From Obesumbacterium proteus (GTDB lineage: Bacteria; Pseudomonadota; Gammaproteobacteria; Enterobacterales; Enterobacteriaceae): a stretch of DNA of 64,000 bases. The DNA is taken from the NCBI RefSeq assembly GCF_001586165.1, contig NZ_CP014608.1, positions 3,844,001 through 3,908,000 of the forward strand, given 5' to 3'. Shown one piece after another: positions 8,768 through 18,070 of this stretch. The translations under genes were made by a program, and so were the position numbers. The stretch's first letter is position 1, and each line of letters begins with the position of its first letter. The notes under the pieces were generated by a model, which saw only the letters and a list, made by a program, of their open reading frames with translations, ran no database searches and had not been told where the DNA came from.

Positions 8768-10078
8768 ATGAAATTTTCTTCCCAGTTAGCCACTTCTGCG
8801 CTCTTGCTCGGCTGGCTACAGGTAGCAAATGCTGCCACCATTCCTATGACCCAAACCACGCTGGCCGATATTCAATCCCAAAAAGGTGCGGTGGTTGATA
8901 CTCGCCCTAGCGCATTTTATAACGGCTGGCCACAGGGCGTTGACGGCACCTCTGGCCATGAACCTCAGGCAGTCAATCTTTCGGCTGGCTGGTTAAGCGA
9001 AATGAACGATCAGCAGTTGCAGCAGTGGGCAACTCAGCACCAGATCACCCCTGACCGTAAAGTGGCGCTTTACGGGACTACAGCACAAACATCCGCGGTG
9101 CAAGAACGTTTAGCTAAACTCGGCTATGCCCATGTCACGCTACTCAGTGATGCATTAGCACAGCCTAAGCGCTTGCAGCACATGCCGCACTTTGAACAGC
9201 TAGTCTATCCACAGTGGATCTACGATCTGCAGCAAGGGAAAAACGTTACCGCCAAACCTGCAGGTGAATGGAAAGTGATTGAGGCTGCATGGGGCGCACC
9301 TAAAAAATACCTTATCAGTCATATCCCCAACGCGGGCTACATCGATACCAATGACGTCGAAAGTGAACCGTTATGGAACAAAGTCTCTGATGACAAACTG
9401 AAAGCCCTAATGGCTAAACAGGGTATCAAACACGATACCACCGTGATCCTATACGGCCGCGACGTTTACGCTGCCGCCCGAGTGGCTCAGATCCTGCTGT
9501 ATGCAGGCGTCAAAGACGTTCGCTTACTGGACGGCGGTTGGCAGACTTGGTCAGCGGCAGGATTGCCGGTCGAACGTGGTCTGCCGAAAGAAGCAAAACC
9601 AGCGCCAGATTTCGGAGCAGCCATTCCTGGTCAGCCTGAGATCATGCTGAATGAAGAACAAGCGCGTGGATTATTAAATCGCAAAGATGCTTCTTTAGTC
9701 AGCATTCGCTCATGGCCTGAATTTACCGGTGAAACCAGCGGTTACAGCTACATCAAGCCAAAAGGCGAAATTGCTGGCGCACGCTGGGGACATGCAGGCA
9801 GCGACTCCACGCATATGGAAGATTTCCATAACCCAGACGGTACCATGCGCTCAGCCAATGATATTGCTGCGATGTGGAAAGAGTGGCATATCACGCCGGA
9901 TCAACACGTCTCTTTCTATTGCGGTACCGGTTGGAGAGCGTCAGAAACCTTCATGTATGCCCGTGCGATGGGCTGGCCTTCCGTTAGCGTTTACGATGGC
10001 GGCTGGTATGAATGGAGCGCAAATCCGAAGAACCCAGTGGTTACCGGAGAACGCGGGCCGGATAGTAGCTGGAAGTAA
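8768..10078 (+). CDS. ynjE: Periplasmic thiosulfate sulfurtransferase YnjE (three rhodanese domains)
   Basis: 436 aa secreted sulfurtransferase. The frame opens at 8693, but ATG 8768 has AGGAA seven bases upstream and starts a clear signal peptide (MKFSSQLATSALLLGWLQ, cleavage after VANA). Three rhodanese modules follow: the first begins DTRPSAFYNGWP, the second contains RDVYAAARVAQILLYAG and LLDGGWQTWS, and the third holds the catalytic loop YCGTGWRASE, with Cys near residue 386. Only the third domain has the active Cys, as in E. coli YnjE. A hairpin at 10093-10112 separates it from the convergent ynjF. Confidence 0.95.
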   Translation: MKFSSQLATSALLLGWLQVANAATIPMTQTTLADIQSQKGAVVDTRPSAFYNGWPQGVDGTSGHEPQAVNLSAGWLSEMNDQQLQQWATQHQITPDRKVALYGTTAQTSAVQERLAKLGYAHVTLLSDALAQPKRLQHMPHFEQLVYPQWIYDLQQGKNVTAKPAGEWKVIEAAWGAPKKYLISHIPNAGYIDTNDVESEPLWNKVSDDKLKALMAKQGIKHDTTVILYGRDVYAAARVAQILLYAGVKDVRLLDGGWQTWSAAGLPVERGLPKEAKPAPDFGAAIPGQPEIMLNEEQARGLLNRKDASLVSIRSWPEFTGETSGYSYIKPKGEIAGARWGHAGSDSTHMEDFHNPDGTMRSANDIAAMWKEWHITPDQHVSFYCGTGWRASETFMYARAMGWPSVSVYDGGWYEWSANPKNPVVTGERGPDSSWK

Positions 10079-10092
10079 CGCGTAAAATGTTT

Positions 10093-10112
10093 CCCCATCC
10101 CTTGGGATGGGG
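10093..10112. terminator. Hairpin between convergent ynjE and ynjF
   Basis: CCCCATCCCTTGGGATGGGG is a perfect 20-base palindrome between the 3' ends of the two convergent genes. It lacks a strong T-tract on the plus side; read from the minus strand it is followed by AAACATTTT. Probably a shared terminator/mRNA end. Confidence 0.6.
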
Positions 10113-10127
10113 CTACCAGAATGAAAT

Positions 10128-10748
10128 CTAAATCTTCTCCACTCTCTTCAACGTTTTATATCCCCCCCAAACACGCGTAAGCGTTGTAAACCAGCACAGG
10201 CAACCAAACACCCACGCCATCAGCGGAAAATAAGCCGGAAACAGACAGAAAAGAATAAATACCAGTATGGTTTCCGCGCCCTCGGTGAGCCCGCCAAGGT
10301 AATAAAATGATTTGTGCGGATAATCCAGATTTTCTAACTGGTACTTATCTGCCACTGCCGCAAAAGCCAGAAAACTGCTGCCGGTGCCGATAAAAGCGAA
10401 TAATAGCCAAGACCCCGCAACCGCATTAAGCTCAGGAGAAGCCAGCACAAAACCGAACGGCACCAGTGCGTAGAACAAGAAATCCAACGCAATATCTAAA
10501 AAACCACCGGCGTCTGAAAGCCCTCTTCGGCGTGCCAAAGCGCCATCCAGCCCATCACATAGCCGGTTGATGACGATGACAATTAAAGCGGCGTAGTACC
10601 ACTGCATAGCCAGAAAAGGCAGAGCCAAGACACCAACCACAAATCCGCCCAGGCTTATTCGATCCGGCGTGATCGCAGGACGATCGAGATGTGCCACAAT
10701 TTGATTAAGCAGTGGCTTAACCCGAGGGTGTAAATAACGGTCAAACAC
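10128..10748 (-). CDS. ynjF: CDP-alcohol phosphatidyltransferase family protein YnjF
   Basis: 206 aa membrane enzyme with the CDP-OH-P signature DGALARRRGLSDAG followed by FLDIALD (residues ~66-95), which binds CDP and metal. The family joins a CDP-activated lipid to an alcohol; the exact acceptor of YnjF is not known. About six hydrophobic segments. Overlaps ynjA by eight bases, so the two are co-translated. Confidence 0.93.
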   Translation of the reverse strand: MFDRYLHPRVKPLLNQIVAHLDRPAITPDRISLGGFVVGVLALPFLAMQWYYAALIVIVINRLCDGLDGALARRRGLSDAGGFLDIALDFLFYALVPFGFVLASPELNAVAGSWLLFAFIGTGSSFLAFAAVADKYQLENLDYPHKSFYYLGGLTEGAETILVFILFCLFPAYFPLMAWVFGCLCWFTTLTRVWGGYKTLKRVEKI

Positions 10749-11331
10749 GTGGTGCTCCCTTACGTTTTACCGCAGTTTCAGGCACACAAAGCCCCTGTGA
10801 AGGAATGTCCAGCGCCGCATTAAAGCGGGCTGATAAATTCTGAAACGCAATCAGCGCCGTAAGCTCGGTGATCGCTTTTTCATTGAAATGAGATTTCAGC
10901 TCTGTTTTCAGACTATCGTCAATACGCGGCGGCGTCGCCGTCATTCCATCAGCATATGCTAACACTGCCCGTTCCTGCGCATCGAAACACTCCGCGGTCT
11001 GCCAGTTCTGAACTGACATCACTTTATCTAGCGAACCACTGCGCTCGGCCAATCTCAAGCTATTCGCATCAATACAAAAAGCGCAATCGCACTGCTGGGA
11101 TACACGCGTCATCACCAAAGCCCGCACCGTCGGCGTTATCCCCGAGCCTCTTCTTTCTAAGAAGCCGACGAAAAAAGCCACCAGCCAGAACAGAAAAGGA
11201 AATCGCCCCCACCAACGCGTAGGATTCAAAATTTGCCCATAATGTTTCTCTTGTGCTCGAACGATAGGCGTTAAGACCGTAGGGATTTTTTTCAGCGGTG
11301 AGATCCATGGCTGGTTATCGTTATTTTTCAC
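10741..11331 (-). CDS. ynjA: AhpD/carboxymuconolactone decarboxylase-like protein YnjA
   Basis: About 196 aa. The RWWGRFPFLFWLVAFFVG block and the CxxC motif CDCAFCID identify the E. coli YnjA family, which belongs to the AhpD-like fold with a redox CxxC pair. Activity is not established. The frame opens at 11373, but a GTG at 11331 has AGGAG seven bases upstream (TAGGAGATGTTGG before GTG), while the upstream ATG has no ribosome site. First gene of a ynjA-ynjF pair. Confidence 0.88.
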   Translation of the reverse strand: MKNNDNQPWISPLKKIPTVLTPIVRAQEKHYGQILNPTRWWGRFPFLFWLVAFFVGFLERRGSGITPTVRALVMTRVSQQCDCAFCIDANSLRLAERSGSLDKVMSVQNWQTAECFDAQERAVLAYADGMTATPPRIDDSLKTELKSHFNEKAITELTALIAFQNLSARFNAALDIPSQGLCVPETAVKRKGAPRV

Positions 11332-11630
11332 CCAACATCTCCTATTATGTGGCGTTATTTTTACAACCCCCATGATTTTTCATGGAGTTTTTAACTGCAT
11401 TATCATTATTGTTAAGTTTTAAACACTAACAAACAAGCCATTATTACGCGTTATCGGTTATGGCTAACGGATAAGCTAACGTTTTGCACCAAAAGCAGCC
11501 TGTACCCTTCAAAACCCCAGCTACGGGGAGTACATTATTTTACATCGCAGTGTTCTACTCGTATGGACACGCATTTCCACGCGCAATGCCGAATTTTATT
11601 CTGGCTACGTATTATTAAGGCTGCTGTTTT

Positions 11631-12851
11631 ATGTCCCCTATTGAAAAATCCCGCAAACTGGATCACGTCTGCTATGACATCCGTGGGCCGGTGTTGAAAG
11701 AAGCAAAACGACTCGAAGAAGAAGGCAATAAAGTCCTGAAATTAAACATCGGCAACCCGGCACCGTTCGGTTTTGAAGCGCCCGATGAGATTCTGGTGGA
11801 CGTCATTCGCAATCTGCCAACGGCTCAGGGCTACTGTGATTCCAAGGGGCTATATTCCGCACGCAAAGCAATCATGCAGCACTATCAAGCGCGTGATATC
11901 CATGATGTTACCGTAGAAGATATCTATATCGGTAACGGCGTTTCTGAACTGATCGTGCAGTCGATGCAAGCACTGCTCAACAGCGATGACGAAATGCTGG
12001 TACCTGCGCCAGATTATCCATTATGGACCGCAGCCGTTTCGTTGTCAGGCGGCAATGCCGTGCACTATCGCTGTGACGAAGAAGCCGACTGGTTCCCCGA
12101 TCTGGACGACATTCGCAGCAAAATTACCCCGCGCACACGTGGTATCGTGATTATCAACCCGAACAACCCAACCGGTGCGGTCTACAGCAAAGAACTGCTG
12201 GAAGAGATCGTTACCATTGCGCGTGAAAATAACCTGATCATCTTCGCCGATGAGATTTACGACAAAATCTTATACGACGACGCAGAACACATTTCTATCG
12301 CCTCACTAGCACCAGACTTATTGGTTGTCACCTTTAACGGCTTATCCAAAACCTATCGCGTGGCGGGATTCCGTCAGGGCTGGATGGTTCTGAGTGGACC
12401 GAAAAAGCATGCTAAAGGCTACATTGAAGGTCTGGAAATGCTGGCGTCGATGCGTTTGTGCGCTAACGTTCCGATGCAACATGCGATTCAAACCGCGATC
12501 GGCGGCTATCAGAGCATCAATGAGTTTATCCAACCGGGCGGGCGTTTGTATGAACAGCGTAACCGCGCTTGGGAACTGATTAACGAAATCCCTGGCGTAT
12601 CCTGCGTGAAACCACGTGGCGCGCTGTATATGTTCCCAAAAATCGATGCTAAGCGCTTCAACGTTCACGACGATCAGAAGATGGTTCTCGATCTGCTGCT
12701 GCAAGAGAAAGTGTTATTAGTTCAGGGTACCGCATTTAACTGGCCTGAGCCGGACCACTTCCGAATCGTCACGCTGCCACGCGTGGATGACTTAGACATG
12801 GCTATCCACAAACTGGGCCGTTTCTTCTCTGGCTACCATCAGAAATATTGA
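11631..12851 (+). CDS. alaA: Alanine transaminase AlaA
   Basis: Class I/II PLP-dependent aminotransferase (formerly YfbQ) that makes L-alanine from pyruvate and glutamate. 406 aa. Visible features: NPNNPTGAVYS, the aspartate of FADEIYDK that contacts the PLP ring, and the Schiff-base lysine in NGLSKTYRVAGFRQGW. In E. coli it is controlled by Lrp; I do not see a site I would defend here. Terminator at 12868-12893, then yfbR. Confidence 0.97.
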   Translation: MSPIEKSRKLDHVCYDIRGPVLKEAKRLEEEGNKVLKLNIGNPAPFGFEAPDEILVDVIRNLPTAQGYCDSKGLYSARKAIMQHYQARDIHDVTVEDIYIGNGVSELIVQSMQALLNSDDEMLVPAPDYPLWTAAVSLSGGNAVHYRCDEEADWFPDLDDIRSKITPRTRGIVIINPNNPTGAVYSKELLEEIVTIARENNLIIFADEIYDKILYDDAEHISIASLAPDLLVVTFNGLSKTYRVAGFRQGWMVLSGPKKHAKGYIEGLEMLASMRLCANVPMQHAIQTAIGGYQSINEFIQPGGRLYEQRNRAWELINEIPGVSCVKPRGALYMFPKIDAKRFNVHDDQKMVLDLLLQEKVLLVQGTAFNWPEPDHFRIVTLPRVDDLDMAIHKLGRFFSGYHQKY

Positions 12852-12867
12852 TTTTTTCGCATCACCT

Positions 12868-12893
12868 AACGGCACCTTCTGGTGCCGTTTCTT
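12868..12893 (+). terminator. Terminator after alaA
   Basis: AACGGCACC-TTCT-GGTGCCGTT, a nine-base-pair stem with a 4-base loop followed by TCTT, 17 bases past the alaA stop. Likely Rho-independent. Confidence 0.75.
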
Positions 12894-12965
12894 ATTTGCA
12901 TCCTCCCCCATCACCGCCCACAATAGACTTCGTCTTTCCACTACCTGTTTTATTGAGAGAGCGTT

Positions 12966-13571
12966 ATGAGCCAGAATCAAAGCCACTTTTTTGCCCATCT
13001 GTCCCGTTTAAAACTGATTAGCCGCTGGCCGCTGATGCGTAACGTTCGCACCGAGAACGTCTCTGAACATAGTTTGCAGGTCGCGTTTGTCGCTCACGCC
13101 CTCGCCATCATTAAAAACCGCAAGTTCAATGGCAATGTGAATCCTGAACGCGTGGCGCTGCTGGCGATGTACCACGATGCCAGCGAAGTGCTGACGGGCG
13201 ATATGCCTACGCCTATCAAATACTACAATCCGCAAATTGCGCACGAATACAAAAAAATTGAGAAAGTCGCGCAGCAAAAACTGATCGAAATGCTGCCTCC
13301 AGAGTTACAAAACGATTTCCGCCCATTGCTGGATGAACACTACTACACCGAAGATGAGAAGTTAGTCGTCAAACAAGCTGATGCGCTGTGCGCCTATCTC
13401 AAATGTTTGGAAGAGCTGTCAGCCGGTAATAATGAATTTAAGCTGGCTAAAGCCCGCTTAGAGAAAACATTGGATATGCGTTCAAGTCCTGAGATGGAAT
13501 ACTTTATGGAAGTCTTTATTCCGAGTTTTAGCTTGTCGCTGGATGAGATTAGTCAGGATGAGGTGATGTAG
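12966..13571 (+). CDS. yfbR: 5'-deoxynucleotidase YfbR
   Basis: HD-domain metal-dependent phosphohydrolase that dephosphorylates deoxyribonucleoside 5'-monophosphates. 201 aa; metal ligands visible as H35 (TENVSEHS), H70-D71 (MYHDASEVL) and a later Asp in KQADALCAY. Same order as in E. coli (after alaA). Mosaic element A begins about 30 bp after the stop. Confidence 0.96.
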   Translation: MSQNQSHFFAHLSRLKLISRWPLMRNVRTENVSEHSLQVAFVAHALAIIKNRKFNGNVNPERVALLAMYHDASEVLTGDMPTPIKYYNPQIAHEYKKIEKVAQQKLIEMLPPELQNDFRPLLDEHYYTEDEKLVVKQADALCAYLKCLEELSAGNNEFKLAKARLEKTLDMRSSPEMEYFMEVFIPSFSLSLDEISQDEVM

Positions 13572-13604
13572 GGATTCATTTGCCAAGTGTTTATGCGGCC
13601 ATAG

Positions 13605-14145
13605 CGTAAGGTTTCGTCCGCCTATTTATACCGAACGCCATTGATACATCAATGCAGGCGTACGATGAGGGGCGCCAGCGCGCGCCCCTTCAATCCTCGC
13701 GCTTTTATCCGGGATGCCATCTCCGCGCCGGGTCGGCATGCGCCATCCATGGCGCCTCCTCCCCTCGTGAAAACATCCTGTTTTCACTGCTCTAAATGTC
13801 ATGACTTAAACTCAAAAACAGATAGAGTTTTTGTCTTTTGTCTTTTGTCTTTTGTCTTTTGTCTTTTGTCTTTTGTCTTTTAGGTTTGACCTTTTCCGGC
13901 ACGTTACCGGACAGCCGAGTGAATCATGCAGGTTAGGATTCGCCTACAGGGATGTAGGCGAAAGAACGGAGGAGCCAGGATGGCGATTGCCGTTCGTTCC
14001 GTTAAGACCGGAATGATGAAATGAGGGCACCCGCGTAGCGGGCTGGAAGGGGGTGCCAAGCCGGGTTGTTAGGGGGCGGCGATTGGCCCCCTAACACGGA
14101 CGCCTGCACGATGCACAGATAGAATTCGGTATTTTAGGCGGACGT
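13605..14145. repeat. Mosaic GGA-hairpin element A
   Basis: About 540 bp between the convergent genes yfbR and yfbS. Left edge AAGGTTTCGTCCGCC, right edge GGCGGACG (inverted). Outer hairpins at 13668-13689 and 14069-14094. Inner hairpins: 13740-13755 and 13767-13787 (GGA loop on the minus strand), 13939-13962 and 13974-13984 (GGA loop on the plus strand). The centre holds a 7-bp tandem repeat. The left half is nearly the same as the left half of element B (type 1) and the reverse of the right half of D; the right half is of a type seen only here. No protein is supported; short ORFs in it are incidental. Confidence 0.85.
13833..13881. repeat. Heptanucleotide tandem repeat (GTCTTTT)7
   Basis: Seven perfect copies of GTCTTTT in the centre of mosaic element A. 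The other three elements have only one or two related AAAGAC/AAAAGAC units in the same place, so this is a local expansion. Confidence 0.95.
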
Positions 14146-14205
14146 AATATGCACCATATATAAATGAGAGATTAACTCAACACCTTACGCATACAGAATC
14201 CCCCA

Positions 14206-16038
14206 TCAAAACGGAAACAACCACGGCACCACAATCACGCTGGCAATCATCACCAAGATCGTGAACGGCACACCGATCTTAACGAAATCGCCAAAGCTGT
14301 AATTCCCCGGCCCCATCACCAGCGTATTCACCGGCGAGGATACCGGCGTCATAAATGCGGCCGACGCGGAGATAGCCACGATCATGGCAAACGGATACGG
14401 CGAGAGGTGCATCGCATGCGCCGTTGCAATGGCTATCGGTGCCATAAGCACCGCGGTTGCCGTGTTAGAAATAAACAGCCCCGTCACCGCGCAGAACACA
14501 AACAGACTTAACAGCACAATCCTTGGCCCCATGCCGCCGACTAAATCCATCAGCACATCAACCGCCAGCGTGATGCCGCCGGTTTTTTGTAACGCCAAAG
14601 CAAACGGCAGCATTCCCACGATCAGTATCAGGCTTGGCCAGTGGATAGATTTATAGGCGCTTTCCATATCAATGCAGCGGAATTTGCCCATTAACATACA
14701 GGCAATCAGCGCTGCAATGGCGTTCGGCACTTCATCCGTCAGCATCATGGCTATCATCAGCGCCAAACAAAATAGCGCGTGCGGTGCCTGACTTATCGCC
14801 GGAGCGACATCATCAACCTCTGCGGGAAGGTGCAACACAATGAAATCACGAGGCTGAAGCTGAAGCTGACGTATCTGCTTCCAATTGCCGATAACCAGTA
14901 GAATGTCACCGAGCTGGAGCGGTTCATTCACCAACTTACCTTCCATCGGCACGCCGTCGCGGCGAATACCGACCACATTCAGTCCATAGCGAGTACGAAA
15001 AGTCATTTCACGCAGCGTTTTTCCAATCAGATCGGAGTCCGGCACAATCGTAACTTCAGCCATGCCAACGTCACGCGCCTGCTCAGAAAAATACTCGCCG
15101 CGCAGCACCATGGGTTCAAGCATCTGTTCGGCGCAAAACTCGCGTAAATCTACCTCTGAATCTGACATATCAATCAGCAACACATCACGGTCTTTCAGCT
15201 CGGTGTTACCGATGGCGCTCACCATCACACGGCGGAATTTACGCCAGCGCTCAATGCCCACCACGTTCGCGCCATAACGGCTACGCAAATGCAGCTCATC
15301 CAACGTATGACCGATGAGCGGTGAGCCACTGCGCAACGCCAAACGACGGGCTCGCCCTGTGAGTTTATAATCACGGATAAGATCGCGGAAGGTACGGCGT
15401 TTCCAGCTGTCTTTATCGTTGTTGTCCTTGCCACTTGCCAGCCAGTTTCTCGCCACCAGCATATAGCCCACGCCCATCAGCAAAACGATAATCCCTACCG
15501 GAGTGACGCTAAAGAAGCTTAGGCCATGAAATCCTTCACGAACTAATTCGCTGCTGACGATCATGTTTGGCGGCGTCGCCACCAGCGTCATCATGCCGCT
15601 AATCAGCCCAGCAAAGCTCAGGGGCATCAGTAAACGTGCCGGTGATATTTTCATTCGTGCAGCCACGCTGAGCACCACCGGAATGAATATCGCCACCACG
15701 CCGGTAGAACTCATTACCGCCCCCAATGCGGCGACGGTGATCATCAGCAAAACTAGCATTTTAGCTTCGCTGTCGCCCGCGACCTTCACCAGCCAATCGC
15801 CAACCTGATAGGCGACCCCGGTGCGAACAAGTCCATCACCGATAACGAACAATGCGGCAATTAAAATAACGTTGGGATCGCTAAATCCAGCGGTTGCCTC
15901 GCTAAGGGAGAGCGTTCCGCTCAGCACAAAGGCAATAATGATCAGCAATGCTACGACATCCATGCGTAACTTGTTGGTAGCAAAAAGAACAATGGCAATC
16001 AGTAATAACGTCAAAACCCACAATAATTCGCCGTTCAC
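14206..16038 (-). CDS. yfbS: SLC13/DASS-type transporter with TrkA-C domains, YfbS
   Basis: 610 aa inner-membrane transporter. N-terminal and C-terminal CitMHS/DASS membrane halves (ALFVIGDGLVRTG, STGVVAIFIPVVLS and TATAVLMAPIAIATAHAM) flank two RCK_C (TrkA-C) domains at about residues 215-380, which usually bind regulatory ligands. Substrate unknown. The frame opens at 16092, but GTG 16038 with GGGAG upstream gives the same start (NGELLWV) and length as E. coli YfbS. Convergent with yfbR across element A. Confidence 0.93.
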   Translation of the reverse strand: MNGELLWVLTLLLIAIVLFATNKLRMDVVALLIIIAFVLSGTLSLSEATAGFSDPNVILIAALFVIGDGLVRTGVAYQVGDWLVKVAGDSEAKMLVLLMITVAALGAVMSSTGVVAIFIPVVLSVAARMKISPARLLMPLSFAGLISGMMTLVATPPNMIVSSELVREGFHGLSFFSVTPVGIIVLLMGVGYMLVARNWLASGKDNNDKDSWKRRTFRDLIRDYKLTGRARRLALRSGSPLIGHTLDELHLRSRYGANVVGIERWRKFRRVMVSAIGNTELKDRDVLLIDMSDSEVDLREFCAEQMLEPMVLRGEYFSEQARDVGMAEVTIVPDSDLIGKTLREMTFRTRYGLNVVGIRRDGVPMEGKLVNEPLQLGDILLVIGNWKQIRQLQLQPRDFIVLHLPAEVDDVAPAISQAPHALFCLALMIAMMLTDEVPNAIAALIACMLMGKFRCIDMESAYKSIHWPSLILIVGMLPFALALQKTGGITLAVDVLMDLVGGMGPRIVLLSLFVFCAVTGLFISNTATAVLMAPIAIATAHAMHLSPYPFAMIVAISASAAFMTPVSSPVNTLVMGPGNYSFGDFVKIGVPFTILVMIASVIVVPWLFPF

Positions 16039-16143
16039 GACATCTCCCTTTGTGAATTTACTCCGGTAAACTTTGTACGCCAGTGGCCGCATCGATGGAC
16101 AGCAATGCCGATGGCATGGGATAGAAACAGCTTAAGAATGCCA

Positions 16144-16174
16144 TAAAAAAAGCCCCGTAATCACGGGGCTTAAT
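16144..16174 (-). terminator. Terminator after hxpA
   Basis: On the minus strand AAGCCCCGTGATTACGGGGCTT is followed by a run of T (stem of eight pairs). It lies just past the hxpA stop and upstream of yfbS, so it ends the yfbU-hxpA transcript. Confidence 0.88.
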
Positions 16175-16195
16175 CATATTTCGATCGATTACTAT

Positions 16196-16855
16196 TTATA
16201 ACGCATGGATTACCGCGTAATCCCCTTCCTTCTCAATCCGGATTTGCGTGAGCGAAGTAAGGTTGAGATCGACTAAATCTAGCTTAGGCGCATCCTGAGG
16301 TGCATTAACCGCAATCACCTGACAGCCAGCCGATAACCCAGAAAGTATCCCTGCCGCCGCATCTTCAACGACCACGCAATCACTCACCGCCAGACCCAGT
16401 TTTTGCGCTCCCAGCAGATAAGCATCAGGTTCAGGTTTGCCGCGAGCGACCTGCTCCGCCGTGATGAACACGTCCGGTTTTGGCAACTGGCCTGCAGCGC
16501 GGCGGGCATAGGCCACAGGAATCGAGCCCGATGTCACAATCGCCCATGGGATGTTGAGCTCATCTAAGCGGTCCAGCAATGCCTTCGCACCCGGCAGCGC
16601 CGTAACACCATCCGTATCGCGTGATTCAATTTCTTCCAACCAATCATATTCTTGTTGAATACGATCTTCGCTCTCACCAGACATAAAATGCCGCAGCGAG
16701 GTGATGGCCTGTTTGCCATGGATAAAGTCCAGAACCTCTTGTGGGTCCACCCCCTGACGTTTCGCCCAGTTCACCCATGAGCGTTCAACGACCGGCAGCG
16801 AATCTACCAGTGTTCCATCCAAATCAAACAAAAAACCTTTGCACTTCACAGGCAT
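16196..16855 (-). CDS. hxpA: Sugar-phosphate phosphatase HxpA (YfbT), HAD superfamily
   Basis: 219 aa HAD phosphatase with motif I DLDGTLVDS, motif II in VTSGS, a lysine in RGKPEPDAYLLGAQKLG and motif IV VVEDAAAGI. E. coli YfbT/HxpA acts on hexitol and hexose phosphates. Nine-base gap after yfbU suggests one operon. Confidence 0.94.
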   Translation of the reverse strand: MPVKCKGFLFDLDGTLVDSLPVVERSWVNWAKRQGVDPQEVLDFIHGKQAITSLRHFMSGESEDRIQQEYDWLEEIESRDTDGVTALPGAKALLDRLDELNIPWAIVTSGSIPVAYARRAAGQLPKPDVFITAEQVARGKPEPDAYLLGAQKLGLAVSDCVVVEDAAAGILSGLSAGCQVIAVNAPQDAPKLDLVDLNLTSLTQIRIEKEGDYAVIHAL

Positions 16856-16864
16856 TCCTCTGTT

Positions 16865-17359
16865 TTACGCGTTAATAATTTGTGCAATTTCCACAGCGCT
16901 CAGATGATACTGGCGCGGGCATGATTGCCAGATTGACAGCATACGCTGGTATTTATCCCACATTTTGGTCTGGGCATTGAAGCCATGCGTACCTGAATCG
17001 AAGTGAGTGTAACGCCCTTCGGTACCCACCATAAAGCGTACATAGCTGAGATAGCGTGATTCCGTGGCCGCATCAAAGCCTAAGAACTCAAGGCGACGAG
17101 GATCAAGATCTTGTTTTTCTTTTAAATTGTTGAAAGACACCTGCAGTGCATGGTGCATTTCCATAATATTGATAATCGTGCGGCAGGTATCTTCGCTCAG
17201 CTCGCCAAAATCACGATCGAGTTCGCGCATTTGTAGGCCAAAACCGCGTTCGATGATGGTTTGCAAACGACGATAACGCTCGGCGTTATCCGGATCCATC
17301 ATGGTCATCATCTTGTATTGGTTAGAAAGAATCAGGCGTTGCGCGTTAGTCATTTCCAT
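16865..17359 (-). CDS. yfbU: YfbU family protein
   Basis: 164 aa with start ATG 17359 (MEMTNAQRLILSNQYKMM), which has GAGG upstream and matches the E. coli length; the five codons further upstream are not needed. Entirely YfbU domain. Function is unresolved; E. coli overexpression data link it to cell death but that is not visible in sequence. Confidence 0.94.
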   Translation of the reverse strand: MEMTNAQRLILSNQYKMMTMMDPDNAERYRRLQTIIERGFGLQMRELDRDFGELSEDTCRTIINIMEMHHALQVSFNNLKEKQDLDPRRLEFLGFDAATESRYLSYVRFMVGTEGRYTHFDSGTHGFNAQTKMWDKYQRMLSIWQSCPRQYHLSAVEIAQIINA

Positions 17360-17552
17360 CTTTGATATCCTCATCGAGCGGCGAAGGTCTACCTAGGCCG
17401 GGGTCAAGTCATGTAAAAGGTGAACTGTATGTTTCGCAGCATGGCATAAGCCTGACATTCTAAATAGTGCTGAACATCACTTTTTTGATTTGGAACGGGG
17501 TTTCACGAACGAGAAACTGCGGTAAATTGCTAACTGAGTATTTTTTTAGCAA

Positions 17553-17609
17553 AAGAAGTGTGTTTTAGCTACAAATCGATAACTCGAGAGCGCAAAAAAC
17601 ACACTTCTT
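17553..17609 (-). terminator. Long-loop inverted repeat after yfbV
   Basis: AAGAAGTGTGTTTT and AAAACACACTTCTT form a 14-bp perfect inverted repeat with a ~29-base loop directly after the yfbV stop. On the minus strand it is followed by TTGCTAAAAAAA, so it is either a terminator with a large loop or a stabilising mRNA end. Confidence 0.5.
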
Positions 17610-17614
17610 ATTGA

Positions 17615-18070
17615 TTAGATATCATCCAAAAACGTTTTATCCAGCTGCTTAAATGCGCGCTGCAAAACATCGGCCAGTGACTGATAGGTTGGTGTCCCTT
17701 CTACCGGCGCCTGCGCTTTTCCGGCTTCCACCAGCTTGGCGCGAATTTCATGAAACCATTGCAATAAGGTTGGCGGCAGCGGCGTTACAGAACGTTTACC
17801 TAACCACCAAAGCCCCTGCATCGGCAAACTACAGGCAAACAGCGCGGTGGCAATCGCAGGGCCAAGCTGGCCGCCCAGCGCAATCTGCCACGTTAACGTA
17901 AAAATGGCGATCGGTGGCATGAAGCGCACGGCAAAGCGCGTCACCTTTGCAATACGATTTTCAGGAAACATCGGTGCCAAGCGTTTATCACTCGGCCACG
18001 TCTTCATATATGTCTGGCCGCGTTGAAAAATCTGGAACCACCCTACGTGGCCGGTTGGCTTAGATGTCAT
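17615..18070 (-). CDS. yfbV: Inner-membrane protein YfbV (DUF412)
   Basis: 151 aa, same length as E. coli YfbV, with two hydrophobic segments (about 47-90) and the conserved RFMPPIAIFTLTWQIALGGQ and LPMQGLWWLGKRSVTPLP blocks. Reported in E. coli to help insulate the Ter macrodomain; also annotated simply as DUF412. Divergent from ackA. Confidence 0.94.
   Translation of the reverse strand: MTSKPTGHVGWFQIFQRGQTYMKTWPSDKRLAPMFPENRIAKVTRFAVRFMPPIAIFTLTWQIALGGQLGPAIATALFACSLPMQGLWWLGKRSVTPLPPTLLQWFHEIRAKLVEAGKAQAPVEGTPTYQSLADVLQRAFKQLDKTFLDDI

Noticed and set aside
13833..13881. CRISPR array
   Set aside because: The heptamer repeat has no spacers. The mosaic hairpins vary in sequence and are not equally spaced. 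No cas genes are in the window.
13641..14016. ORFs reading SFVFCLLSFVF through the heptamer tract
   Set aside because: Low-complexity translation of (GTCTTTT)n; no start signal or homology.
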